From: UBA1672 sp050633325
Lineage (GTDB): Bacteria; Pseudomonadota; Alphaproteobacteria; Micavibrionales; Micavibrionaceae
Assembly (NCBI GenBank): GCA_050633325.1
Contig: JBOEGH010000003.1
Span: forward strand, 1-38,351
Reading direction: 5' to 3'
DNA: 38,351 nucleotides
In this document: positions 9,113 to 17,408 of the stretch, in pieces
Position numbering within the stretch: the first letter of the stretch is position 1
How the letters are laid out: the number at the start of each line of letters is the position of its first letter
The notes under the pieces: model-generated
Database searches by the model: none
What the model was told of the DNA's origin: nothing
Seen by the model: the letters and a program-made list of their open reading frames with translations, nothing else
Program-made: the position numbers and the translations under genes

Positions 9113-9955
9113 ATGTCTCTATCTCCGCTTATAATTGAGAATATGGTACGTGCTGCCTTACTAGAGGATTTAGGGCATGGTCATGACATTACCAGTCAAT
9201 CTGTTATTCCCGCAAATGCAAACAGCAAGGCAACCTTTCGCGCGCGTGAGGAAGGTGTACTTGCAGGCCTTATACCCGCTCTATCATGTTTCAGTCATAC
9301 TGACCCTGATTTCACCTTTGAGATATATGCACAAGATGGTGAAATTATAAAAGCTGGCCAAGAAATCGCCACGATAGAGGGGCCTGCGGCGGCTCTACTT
9401 ACTGCTGAGCGTTCTGCCTTAAACTTTGTTATACATATGTCAGGAATTGCAACACTGACACGCAGATATGTTTTATCCGTACAAGGAACGAATGCAAAGA
9501 TCTGCGATACACGTAAAACTCTTGCAGGCCTACGCACCCTACAAAAATACGCAGTACGAGCCGGAGGCGGTCATAACCATCGCCATGGTTTAGATGATGC
9601 AATATTAATCAAAGATAACCATATTGCTATTGCTGGTGGTATAAATGAAGTACTTACCCGTGCCAAGGATAATGCAGGCCACACGGTAAAAATCGAAATC
9701 GAAGTTGATACATTGGAACAACTTGACCAAGTATTAAATCACGGTGGTGCAGATATAGTTATGCTAGATAACTTCGCAATTGGCGATTTGGAAACAGCCA
9801 TTAAAAGAGTTGACGGGCAATTAACAACAGAAGCATCAGGGGGAGTAAGCCTCCTCACCGTAGCTGACATTGCAAAAACAGGTGTAGATTACATATCCGT
9901 GGGGGCTCTAACTCACTCTGCCCCTGCGCTCGATATTGGGTTAGACATCGAATAA
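9113..9955 (+). CDS. nadC: Nicotinate-nucleotide pyrophosphorylase (carboxylating)
   Basis: This 280-residue quinolinate phosphoribosyltransferase converts quinolinate and PRPP to nicotinate mononucleotide and CO2. The core motif RKTLAGLRTLQKYAVRAGGG followed by HNHRHGLDDAILIKDNHI is nearly canonical, as are the acidic strand ends IEIEVDTLEQL and IVMLDN and the glycine-rich EASGGVSL. The start codon immediately follows the nadA stop, which implies a coupled nadA-nadC operon. Seven base pairs separate its stop from the convergent DUF1489 gene. No terminator hairpin is evident between them. Confidence 0.94.
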   Translation: MSLSPLIIENMVRAALLEDLGHGHDITSQSVIPANANSKATFRAREEGVLAGLIPALSCFSHTDPDFTFEIYAQDGEIIKAGQEIATIEGPAAALLTAERSALNFVIHMSGIATLTRRYVLSVQGTNAKICDTRKTLAGLRTLQKYAVRAGGGHNHRHGLDDAILIKDNHIAIAGGINEVLTRAKDNAGHTVKIEIEVDTLEQLDQVLNHGGADIVMLDNFAIGDLETAIKRVDGQLTTEASGGVSLLTVADIAKTGVDYISVGALTHSAPALDIGLDIE

Positions 9956-9962
9956 GAACCGC

Positions 9963-10397
9963 TCAAAGAAGTCCCGCCTCACGTAATTCCTCCTCCATTT
10001 CAGGGGAAAGGCCATCAACTACATCTCCAGTATAAGGACCACGATCAGGTGGCGCATCACAGGGCTTTAAGTATCGCCAACCTTGGAATGGACGACGCGG
10101 CATGTGAACGGTCTCAATCATATTTGCGTCTTGCAAAATCATACATCTTGTACCTTTATCCTTGGTCTCTACCATTTCAAATCCAAGAATACGGTGGCGA
10201 CACTGAATACGGTTTTTTATTACACGATATATAGATCCGCCATCACGCAAAATCTCATCCGCACGCTTTGCCTTATAGCGCGTCCAGCAAGGAACAGCAG
10301 GTTGACCGTGATAATCAATGATTTCACGCTGTTGCAATTCATAAAAACTTTGCAAGTCCGCAACGCCTACGACCAGTTTAATAAGATGTACACTCAT
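9963..10397 (-). CDS. DUF1489 family protein
   Basis: A 144-residue protein beginning MSVHLIKLVVGVADLQSF, with PCWTRYKAKRADEILRDGGSIYRVIKNRIQCRHRILGFE and a C-terminal GPYTGDVVDGLSPEMEEELREAGLL. These match the DUF1489 family, which is largely confined to Alphaproteobacteria and has no known biochemical function. There is no signal peptide or membrane segment, so it is probably cytoplasmic. It is convergent with nadC and separated by 65 bp from the small gene upstream on the same strand. Confidence 0.8.
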   Translation of the reverse strand: MSVHLIKLVVGVADLQSFYELQQREIIDYHGQPAVPCWTRYKAKRADEILRDGGSIYRVIKNRIQCRHRILGFEMVETKDKGTRCMILQDANMIETVHMPRRPFQGWRYLKPCDAPPDRGPYTGDVVDGLSPEMEEELREAGLL

Positions 10398-10462
10398 GAT
10401 TATATACTACTTGATACTGAAACTATTACGCAATGCTAAACACTATTAAGAAAAAAGCCAAA

Positions 10463-10699
10463 CTAATCAGGGCAGTATATCATTTCACCGCGCCTAAATG
10501 CCTCACCATCACAACCTTTATGGTTCAAATATTTTACAAGACTATTTTCCCTTTGAGCATCAGTAAGCGAATCATCATCTACATCAGGTGAAAACATAAT
10601 AGTTCCAAACAGAACCGCAGCGGCAAGAGCACTTCCCACTGATTTGATTCTAGACTTTGTTAGTGAACTAGAGCCAAAAGAACTACTTAAGTTTTGCAT
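10463..10699 (-). CDS. Small hypothetical protein with one membrane segment
   Basis: A 78-residue reading frame with a Ser-rich start, one short hydrophobic stretch (SVGSALAAAVLFGTIMFSPD) and an acidic C-terminal half containing two Cys (HKGCDGEAFRRGEMIYCPD). An AAGGTT sequence lies at a plausible ribosome-binding distance before the ATG. It resembles a small exported or membrane-anchored protein with a possible disulphide. It sits between sdhB and the DUF1489 gene on the same strand. I do not recognise a family; reality as a gene is likely but not proven. Confidence 0.5.
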   Translation of the reverse strand: MQNLSSSFGSSSLTKSRIKSVGSALAAAVLFGTIMFSPDVDDDSLTDAQRENSLVKYLNHKGCDGEAFRRGEMIYCPD

Positions 10700-10754
10700 A
10701 TCATAACCTTGCTCAAAACAGTCTTACAACTTGCAAGATTATTAACATAGTGAG

Positions 10755-11564
10755 TTAGTGACGTGCAACCATCATCTTTTTAATCTCAGCAATTGCCTTG
10801 GCAGGATTCAATCCCTTTGGACATGTGTTCGTACAGTTCATAATAGTATGACAACGATATAGGCGGAACGGGTCTTCTAATTGATCCAAACGTTCACCTG
10901 TTGCGTCATCACGACTATCCGCAATCCAACGGTAAGCCTGCAACAATACTGCGGGCCCCATAAACTTGTCGCCATTCCACCAATAAGAAGGACAACTGGT
11001 AGAACAACAAAAACACAAAATACAGCCAGCTGGGCCATGACCATCTGAGCCGTTAAGAACAAGTGCGTCCTCTTCAGATTGTAAACGTTCACGGCTAGGC
11101 GCGGGGGTGTCTGATTTCATCCATGGCTCAATCGCGGCGTATTGTGCGTATATGTGATTTAAGTCAGGAACTAAATCTTTGACCACTGGCATATGCGGTA
11201 ATGGAGTTACTTTTACGTCGCCCTTAACATCACCAACATCTTTGGTACATGCCAATGTATTCGTACCATCAATATTCATCGCACATGATCCACAAATACC
11301 TTCGCGGCATGACCTGCGTAAAGTTAGAGAGCTGTCTACATTGTTTTTAATATACAACAATGCATCCAGAACCATTGGACCACATTTATCTAAATCTATT
11401 GTAACCGAATCTATACGTGGGTTTTTCACCTCACCATTCTCATCCAGATCATCTGGAGACCAACGATAAATATTGAACGTCTTAGGGCGATCTCCACCAT
11501 TAGATGCATCAATTTTTTCACCTTTTAAGATCTTTGAATTTTTAGGAAGCTTAAATTCAGCCAT
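10755..11564 (-). CDS. sdhB: Succinate dehydrogenase iron-sulfur subunit
   Basis: The 269-residue product has all three iron-sulfur ligand sets: SCREGICGSCAMNIDGTNTLAC for the [2Fe-2S] centre, CILCFCCSTSCPSYWW and CHTIMNCTNTCPKGLNPAKAI for the [4Fe-4S] and [3Fe-4S] centres. It carries electrons from the SdhA flavin to quinone at the membrane. A typical alphaproteobacterial operon is sdhCDAB. Here sdhB lies about 1.4 kb beyond sdhA with an isocitrate dehydrogenase gene on the opposite strand between them, so sdhB must have its own promoter within the 179-bp divergent region 11565-11743. Confidence 0.95.
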   Translation of the reverse strand: MAEFKLPKNSKILKGEKIDASNGGDRPKTFNIYRWSPDDLDENGEVKNPRIDSVTIDLDKCGPMVLDALLYIKNNVDSSLTLRRSCREGICGSCAMNIDGTNTLACTKDVGDVKGDVKVTPLPHMPVVKDLVPDLNHIYAQYAAIEPWMKSDTPAPSRERLQSEEDALVLNGSDGHGPAGCILCFCCSTSCPSYWWNGDKFMGPAVLLQAYRWIADSRDDATGERLDQLEDPFRLYRCHTIMNCTNTCPKGLNPAKAIAEIKKMMVARH

Positions 11565-11743
11565 TTTACTGTCTTTCGAAACAAGTTTTTATTGAGGGAA
11601 AAGAATAAAGGTTTTTATTCAGTTTGTTAAGGTGTTTTATACTAATATGTTACGTAATTTATATATAAAAATTCATGTTTATTATTTATTCATAATAGAT
11701 AATTATATTAGGTAGCAAAGTTATATAAAGAGGAGCTTTTTCA

Positions 11744-12931
11744 ATGGGTTTAACAATTGTAGATATGACAGGTGACGGCATATGGCCAGAGATGTCCAAA
11801 TTGATAAGAGATGAACTGATTGCTCCGTTTTTTCAAGTGGATTGGAAAATCCATGACATCAGTTTACCCACACGGGATAAAACGGATGACCAAAATTTAA
11901 ATGATGCTATCGCTGATTTAAAAACATTCAAATCAGGGGTGAAAGGCCCGACAATAACACCTAACCCTACTCAGACCAAGGATATGGGACTAGCCAAACA
12001 ATGGGGGTCACCCAATGGCATTTTACGTCGTGCCATAAATGGTGCAGTCATAATGCGCACCCCATTGATGGCCAGTAACCTACCAATTAATGCGCCGGCT
12101 ATGGCGGGTGTAACGATTGCACGACAAGCAGTTGGTGGCATATATGGTGCGCCAAATTTTAACATACCTAAAACAGGTAGTATGAAAGTCGTATATACAG
12201 ATGAGAATGGTAACGAACAAACCATGTGCGAAAAAGATGTAACGCCCGGCGTTGCAATGCTTAGCCTGGAAACAAACAGCTCCATTAAAGATTTTGCGCG
12301 CGCGACAATACAACAAGCACTCGCTATGAATAAATCAATAACATTCGCATCTAAATGTACTATTTTACCAGTATATGATGGGCGTTTCGTTGAAATATTC
12401 GAAGAAGTATTCCAAGATTATAAAGACCAATTCAAAACAAAAGGACTTAACCTTTTTTCTGGCGAGTTAATTGACGCAGCAGTCTCCAAAATCCCACAAG
12501 GAAAGAATAACGGCGTTATACTTGCACTTAAAAACTATGATGGTGATGTAACATCCGATCAAGTTGCGGGAGAGCATATATCACTTGGTATGATGGACTC
12601 AATCCTCACCAGTGCGGATGGAACTCTGCTTGCTGACCCACCACATGGTACAGCACCTGATCTCGATAAATTCTGGCATGAAGAAGGAAAGCTTGTTGCA
12701 AACCCTACTGCATATATATTTGCCTACGCCGAAGCAATTCGCCACAAGGCAGACCTTGAAGGTGATAATGATACCGTGAATAATGCAATTGCACTAAAAA
12801 AAGCGACGCTTAGCACTATCGAGGCGGGCCATATGACTGGCGATCTCTCTCATGCAGCGGGCGTTAAGGCAATCACGGGACAAGAATTTGTTGCACATGC
12901 AAAAGACACAATGGAAACAATGATCAGATAA
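11744..12931 (+). CDS. icd: Isocitrate dehydrogenase, type II homodimeric; cofactor site looks NAD-specific
   Basis: This 395-residue enzyme is of the eukaryote-like (type II) subfamily, as in most Alphaproteobacteria, but it is diverged. Substrate residues are kept: Ser89-Pro-Asn-Gly, Arg95, Arg105, Arg127 and Tyr134 (TIARQAVGGIY), Lys204 and Thr206 (SKCTILPVYDGRF), Asp268 and Asp272 (NYDGDVTSD), corresponding to human IDH1 Ser94, Arg100, Arg109, Arg132, Tyr139, Lys212, Thr214, Asp275 and Asp279. The cofactor loop reads HGTAPDL (301-307), where NADP-dependent type II enzymes have HGTVTRH; the two residues that hold the 2'-phosphate are replaced by Asp and Leu. A strong Shine-Dalgarno (AGAGGAG) precedes the ATG. 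It is divergent from sdhB and convergent with sdhA. Confidence 0.88.
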   Translation: MGLTIVDMTGDGIWPEMSKLIRDELIAPFFQVDWKIHDISLPTRDKTDDQNLNDAIADLKTFKSGVKGPTITPNPTQTKDMGLAKQWGSPNGILRRAINGAVIMRTPLMASNLPINAPAMAGVTIARQAVGGIYGAPNFNIPKTGSMKVVYTDENGNEQTMCEKDVTPGVAMLSLETNSSIKDFARATIQQALAMNKSITFASKCTILPVYDGRFVEIFEEVFQDYKDQFKTKGLNLFSGELIDAAVSKIPQGKNNGVILALKNYDGDVTSDQVAGEHISLGMMDSILTSADGTLLADPPHGTAPDLDKFWHEEGKLVANPTAYIFAYAEAIRHKADLEGDNDTVNNAIALKKATLSTIEAGHMTGDLSHAAGVKAITGQEFVAHAKDTMETMIR

Positions 12932-12963
12932 AAATAAAGCCTCGTAAATAAATACGGGACTTT
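12931..12963 (-). terminator. Hairpin with T-run ending the sdhCDA transcript
   Basis: An 11-bp imperfect stem (AAAGCCTCGTA, 12936-12946, against TACGGGACTTT, 12953-12963; one mismatch and one GU) encloses a six-base loop. Read on the minus strand the hairpin is followed by ATTTTTATC. It lies between the convergent stops of icd (12931) and sdhA (12990) and so probably ends the sdhCDA message. On the plus strand it lacks a T-run. Confidence 0.55.
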
Positions 12964-12989
12964 AAAATACTATATCGATTAAATACGTT

Positions 12990-14780
12990 CTAATAAACGC
13001 GCTTTTTCGGTGGGAATGGCTCAATCTCGTCAGTCAACGTAGTCATGATAACTGGGCGATAATCAATATTAGTATTACCCTTTTCGTCAATTGAAATCAC
13101 AGTATGCTTCATCCATTTCTTATCATCACGATCCGGGAAATCGTCACGCGCATGTGCGCCACGTGATTCCTCACGATTAGCGGCTGCATGCATAGAAACA
13201 ACGGCCTGTGATAAAAGATTATCCAACTCTAAAGCCTCAACCAGATCAGTATTAAACACCATTGATCTGTCTTTAATACCAATATCAACTTTAGCAGAGA
13301 AACATTCGTTAATTTTACCTACACCTGCATCAAGCACTTCACCTGTACGGAAAACCGCCGCGTGATCTTGCATTGTGTGTTGCATTTGATCACGAAGTTC
13401 CGCCGTTGTAGTACCACCATCAGAATAACGATAATGATCAAGACGATCTACTGCTTTGCTACCATCATCAGAACCAAATGATCTATGAGACTGACCCGGG
13501 GTAACTGTTTCTGCCGCACGGTTAGCAGCCGCACGTCCGAACACAACAAGATCAAGTAATGAGTTAGAACCCAAACGGTTAGCACCATGAACAGAAACAC
13601 ATGCGGCCTCACCAATAGCCATCAATCCTGGGACTACTGCATTTGGATCCTTCTTACTTGGACGCAGAACCTCTGCGTTATAGTTTGTCGGAATACCACC
13701 CATATTGTAATGCACTGTTGGCAAAATAGGAATTGGCTCCTTAGTAACATCAACACCCGCAAAAATACGCGCACTTTCGGCAATACCGGGCAAGCGTTCT
13801 TGTATAACCTCAGGCTCAAGATGCATAAGGTTCAGATGCATATGATCTTTCTTCTCACCAACACCGCGTCCCTCTTTGATCTCGAGAATGATTGAACGTG
13901 ACACAACATCACGACTTGCAAGATCTTTTGCACTCGGGGCATAACGCTCCATAAACCTCTCACCCTCAGAATTGGTAAGATATCCACCCTCACCGCGCAC
14001 ACCCTCAGTGATTAGACAACCTGCACCATATATTCCAGTTGGATGAAATTGCGTGAACTCCATATCTTGCAAAGGAAGGCCGGCACGTAATACCATCGCA
14101 TTACCGTCACCTGTACATGTATGAGCAGAAGTACAAGAGAAATAAGTACGACCATAACCGCCAGTCGCCAGAATAACTTGATGAGCACGGAAACGATGCA
14201 AGATACCTGTATCTAAGTCCCAAGCCATTACCCCTATGCACTCACCTTCATCAGACATAATAAGGTCTAGAGCAATGTACTCAATAAAGAATTGCGCATC
14301 ATGTTTCAAAGCCTGCGTATAAAGAGTATGCAAAATAGCATGCCCAGTACGGTCAGCCGCGGCACATGTACGCTGTGCTGTTCCCTCGCCAAAATGAGTA
14401 GTCATACCACCAAAAGCACGTTGGTAAATCTTACCTGCGGCAGTACGGCTAAATGGCACGCCATAATGTTCTAATTCAATAATCGCTGGTATTGCTTCGC
14501 GACACATATATTCAATTGCATCCTGATCACCTAACCAGTCAGAACCCTTAACAGTATCATACATGTGAAACTGCCAACTATCTTCACCCATATTACCAAG
14601 CGCAGCGGAAACCCCGCCTTGTGCCGCAACAGTATGAGAGCGTGTCGGAAATACCTTTGATATAATCGCAGTATTCAAGCCCTTTTCAGCACAACCAAAG
14701 CCAGCACGTAAACCCGCACCACCTGCGCCAACAACGACGACATCAAATTCATGATCTATAATTTCGTAAGAACCTGTCAT
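12990..14780 (-). CDS. sdhA: Succinate dehydrogenase flavoprotein subunit
   Basis: The 596-residue subunit oxidises succinate to fumarate. It starts with an FAD-binding fold (VVVGAGGAGLRAGFGCAEKGL) and has the FAD-linkage motif RSHTVAAQGGVSAALGN, where the His carries the covalent flavin. Substrate-site segments include FTQFHPTGIYGAGCLITEG, PTVHYNMGGIPTNY and HGANRLGSNSLLD. The C-terminal domain has RGAHARDDFPDRDD. It follows sdhD by 24 bp on the minus strand, so sdhC, sdhD and sdhA form one operon. sdhB is not next to it, which is unusual. Length is normal. Confidence 0.97.
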   Translation of the reverse strand: MTGSYEIIDHEFDVVVVGAGGAGLRAGFGCAEKGLNTAIISKVFPTRSHTVAAQGGVSAALGNMGEDSWQFHMYDTVKGSDWLGDQDAIEYMCREAIPAIIELEHYGVPFSRTAAGKIYQRAFGGMTTHFGEGTAQRTCAAADRTGHAILHTLYTQALKHDAQFFIEYIALDLIMSDEGECIGVMAWDLDTGILHRFRAHQVILATGGYGRTYFSCTSAHTCTGDGNAMVLRAGLPLQDMEFTQFHPTGIYGAGCLITEGVRGEGGYLTNSEGERFMERYAPSAKDLASRDVVSRSIILEIKEGRGVGEKKDHMHLNLMHLEPEVIQERLPGIAESARIFAGVDVTKEPIPILPTVHYNMGGIPTNYNAEVLRPSKKDPNAVVPGLMAIGEAACVSVHGANRLGSNSLLDLVVFGRAAANRAAETVTPGQSHRSFGSDDGSKAVDRLDHYRYSDGGTTTAELRDQMQHTMQDHAAVFRTGEVLDAGVGKINECFSAKVDIGIKDRSMVFNTDLVEALELDNLLSQAVVSMHAAANREESRGAHARDDFPDRDDKKWMKHTVISIDEKGNTNIDYRPVIMTTLTDEIEPFPPKKRVY

Positions 14781-14804
14781 TTTATTATAATTCCTAATTT
14801 TTTT

Positions 14805-15206
14805 CTAAATACCCGCAGTAAATGCGATTTTTAATACACTGAAAATACAAGCCACAGCCATACCGTAGAAAAATATTTTCTGCCCGATAAGCTTAGCCAT
14901 TTTTAAACACCCACAAGATATGTAATCTTCGACTACCACTTGCACACCCAGTTTCGCATGAAGCATAACCGAACTGATAAGGATTATCATCAATATCGCA
15001 TTAATAGGTTGCCCCATCCACGTAGTGAACTCTGCATATGATGCGCCTTGAAGGCCAATAATTGAATAAACCAACCACAGCACTAACGGTATTTGCGCAA
15101 TTGCAGTAATTTTTTGATGCATCCAATGTTCCGCACCCTCGTGAGCAGAACCGCTACCTTTAGCGGTTTTAAGTGGTGCTACGAATTCTTTTTTCTTATA
15201 TCCCAT
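14805..15206 (-). CDS. sdhD: Succinate dehydrogenase membrane anchor subunit SdhD
   Basis: This 133-residue protein has three hydrophobic helices. The segment MLHAKLGVQVVVEDY in the second helix contains the His expected to ligand haem b, with the downstream VEDY that is typical of SdhD. The N-terminal part holds EHWMHQKITAIAQIPLVLWLV, also characteristic of the family. SdhD and SdhC anchor SdhAB and form the quinone site. It lies 12 bp after sdhC and 24 bp before sdhA in the same direction. Confidence 0.9.
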   Translation of the reverse strand: MGYKKKEFVAPLKTAKGSGSAHEGAEHWMHQKITAIAQIPLVLWLVYSIIGLQGASYAEFTTWMGQPINAILMIILISSVMLHAKLGVQVVVEDYISCGCLKMAKLIGQKIFFYGMAVACIFSVLKIAFTAGI

Positions 15207-15218
15207 AATATATCCCTT

Positions 15219-15617
15219 TTATCCTGCAAAGCATCCGCATGCAATAACCCATGTCAGCACAGTCATAGACACTGCCCCAAGCAAAACATAGTAATTTGAA
15301 CGATGCGCACCTGCCTTATTAAAATTCTTACCCATATCCCAAAACATGTGTCTAATACCGTTGCACATGTGGAAATACAAACCAACAGACCAAAGGAACA
15401 AAACAATTTTACCAGGTAAAGATGTGGCAAGGCCCATCACAAAATTATATTGCTCTTCACCACTTGCGGCGGAAATAAGAAATGCCGTGACAAGTAGCGT
15501 CCCAAAAACAAGACCTACACCTGTGATACGGTGAGAAATAGACATAAGTGCAGTTAATGGTAACTTATAGACCTGTAAATGCGGTGATAACGGTCTTTGG
15601 ATTTTTGCTTCAGACAT
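15219..15617 (-). CDS. sdhC: Succinate dehydrogenase cytochrome b556 subunit SdhC
   Basis: The 132-residue protein begins with the SdhC signature RPLSPHLQVYKLPLTALMSISHRITGVGLV and has three membrane helices. HMCNGIRHMFWDMG in the second helix provides the second haem ligand His and the other family signature. It is the first gene of sdhC-sdhD-sdhA. A weak Shine-Dalgarno (AAGGA) lies about 12 bases before the ATG. The promoter must lie in the 154-bp region shared with the divergent TerB-like gene. Confidence 0.92.
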   Translation of the reverse strand: MSEAKIQRPLSPHLQVYKLPLTALMSISHRITGVGLVFGTLLVTAFLISAASGEEQYNFVMGLATSLPGKIVLFLWSVGLYFHMCNGIRHMFWDMGKNFNKAGAHRSNYYVLLGAVSMTVLTWVIACGCFAG

Positions 15618-15771
15618 ATTCTAAAGAGTCCTTTATTAAATTTTTATGAAAGCATCATACGGACTATGTTTCTAATTTTAAAGAGACAATTTCACTCTAT
15701 TCTTAATTTTTAAATACTATTAGGGTATATTACACAATTACAGAGAAAATAAATTCAGAAAGCCACAAGCA

Positions 15772-16287
15772 ATGAGACAACAAAACATAGAAAGCAAAAA
15801 AGTTAGTACCGGAAAATTTTACATGCTTCGCTGCTTAATTGTTATGGCGCATACTGACGGAACTATATGCGAAGATGAGCGCGCTTACATGTCCGCACTA
15901 ATGAACAGGCTATACCTTACAAACGACCAAAGAGAGATATTGGAAAATGATTTTGAAGAAAAACAAAATATTGGAAACCTGTTCAGCCACATAAACGAGC
16001 CTTCATATAGAGGGCAAGTAGTTTATTTCGCACGATTAATGGCGCATAAAGATGGTATTTTCACACCCTCAGAACAAGATTTATTAGACCGCATTCACTC
16101 CATGGCGACTGACGGTTTAGATATTGAGACAATACGCAATGATGCAAAGAAAGCAACACAGCTAGAAATCACAGCACATGACATACAAATTGATAAAAAT
16201 CGTCCAACTAAACACGGACACCCCATACCATATTTTCAATGGTTAGATGAAATACTACTGTCTATTGGAATAGATTTGATGAATTAA
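15772..16287 (+). CDS. TerB-like (tellurite resistance TerB fold) protein
   Basis: The 171-residue protein is mostly helical and has two repeats of the acidic TerB pattern: LIVMAHTDGTICEDERAYM near residue 25 and ARLMAHKDGIFTPSEQDLLDRI near residue 90. In TerB-like and DUF533-like proteins these Asp-rich helix-loop-helix pairs bind metal or mediate protein contacts. No signal peptide is present. It diverges from sdhC and is convergent with asd. Function is unknown; a link to tellurite is not implied. Confidence 0.6.
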   Translation: MRQQNIESKKVSTGKFYMLRCLIVMAHTDGTICEDERAYMSALMNRLYLTNDQREILENDFEEKQNIGNLFSHINEPSYRGQVVYFARLMAHKDGIFTPSEQDLLDRIHSMATDGLDIETIRNDAKKATQLEITAHDIQIDKNRPTKHGHPIPYFQWLDEILLSIGIDLMN

Positions 16288-16307
16288 GGGAATTATTTCC
16301 CCTTAAT
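16283..16307. terminator. Symmetric hairpin over the convergent stop codons of the TerB-like gene and asd
   Basis: An 8-bp perfect stem (ATTAAGGG, 16283-16290, with CCCTTAAT, 16300-16307) and a nine-base loop span both stop codons. Being symmetric it could act on both strands, but neither side has a T-run, so it may be a processed 3' end rather than a classical terminator. Confidence 0.4.
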
Positions 16308-17303
16308 CAACAACTCGGCAATTTGTACAGTGTTCAATGCTGCACCTTTACGTAGGTTATCAGAAACACACCAGAAATTAAGGCCGTTTTCAACGCTGAT
16401 ATCTTCACGAATACGTGACACATAGACATCATCCTCACCTTGAACTTCAAGAGGAGTTACGTATTCTAGTTCTTCGTTATCAACATCAACAACAGTTACA
16501 CCTGTAAAATCACGCCAAAGAGCGCGAGCCTCAGCCGCAGATAATTCATTTTCCATTTCCACATTGACCATCTCCGCATGACCAACAAAAACCGGAACAC
16601 GAACACATGACGCGGAAACCTTGATTGACGGGTCGAGAATCTTTTTAGTCTCAACAATCATTTTCCACTCTTCTTTGGTCAGGCCATCATCCATAAATGT
16701 ATCAATTTGCGGAATAGCGTTAAATGCTATTTGCTTTGGATATACTGATGGCTCTTTCGTGTCGTTCATGTAAACGCTCTTAGTCTGATTAAACAGCTCA
16801 TCCATTGCCGCTTTACCAGAACCGGAAACAGACTGATATGTGCTTACAACAACGCGTTTAATTTTTGCTGCATCATGCAATGCCTTTAACGCCACCACCA
16901 TTTGAATGGTTGAGCAATTAGGATTGGCAATGATATTACGCTTTGTATGTTCTGCCATTGCTTCTGGGTTTACTTCCGGAACAATCAAAGGAACATCTGG
17001 GTCCATTCTGAAATGGCTGGTATTATCAATAACAACTGCACCTGCTTTTGCCGCAATAGGAGAGTATTTTGCAGACACCGCACCACCTGGAGATGACAAG
17101 ACAATATCCACGCCCTTAAAATCGAACGTGCTTAAATCTTGAACTTTAAGATCCTGATCACCATAAGAAACCTCACGTCCAACTGAACGGCTTGATGCCA
17201 ATGCAATAACATCGTCAGCAGGGAATTTACGCTCGTCCAAAATATTTAAAATTTCATGCCCAACATTACCTGTTGCACCGACAACTGCGACTTTATAGCC
17301 CAT
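16293..17303 (-). CDS. asd: Aspartate-semialdehyde dehydrogenase
   Basis: The 336-residue enzyme reduces beta-aspartyl phosphate to aspartate semialdehyde, the branch point for lysine, diaminopimelate, threonine and methionine. The N-terminal NADP-binding motif is VVGATGNVGHEIL. The catalytic Cys lies in ANPNCSTIQMVVAL. SCVRVPVFVGHAEMVNVEME holds the active-site His and Arg. A strong Shine-Dalgarno (AAAGGAG) precedes the ATG. It is convergent with the TerB-like gene and divergent from the prepilin peptidase gene. Confidence 0.96.
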   Translation of the reverse strand: MGYKVAVVGATGNVGHEILNILDERKFPADDVIALASSRSVGREVSYGDQDLKVQDLSTFDFKGVDIVLSSPGGAVSAKYSPIAAKAGAVVIDNTSHFRMDPDVPLIVPEVNPEAMAEHTKRNIIANPNCSTIQMVVALKALHDAAKIKRVVVSTYQSVSGSGKAAMDELFNQTKSVYMNDTKEPSVYPKQIAFNAIPQIDTFMDDGLTKEEWKMIVETKKILDPSIKVSASCVRVPVFVGHAEMVNVEMENELSAAEARALWRDFTGVTVVDVDNEELEYVTPLEVQGEDDVYVSRIREDISVENGLNFWCVSDNLRKGAALNTVQIAELLIKGK

Positions 17304-17349
17304 AACAAGCTCCTTTATATTTCCTGCTTATTGATATCTAATAGGTTGT

Positions 17350-17377
17350 GATAATCTATAATCCACACATTGTGCAA
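17350..17377 (-). promoter_or_regulatory. Candidate asd promoter
   Basis: On the minus strand TTGCAC is followed after 15-16 bases by GATTAT/ATTATC, a moderate sigma-70-type match upstream of asd. The TTGCAC box is one arm of an inverted repeat (GTGCAA-7-TTGCAC, 17372-17390), so a repressor or dimeric regulator could overlap it. This is pattern evidence only. Confidence 0.3.
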
Positions 17378-17408
17378 GCATGTTTTGCACTTTAGCCATA
17401 CAAAACAA

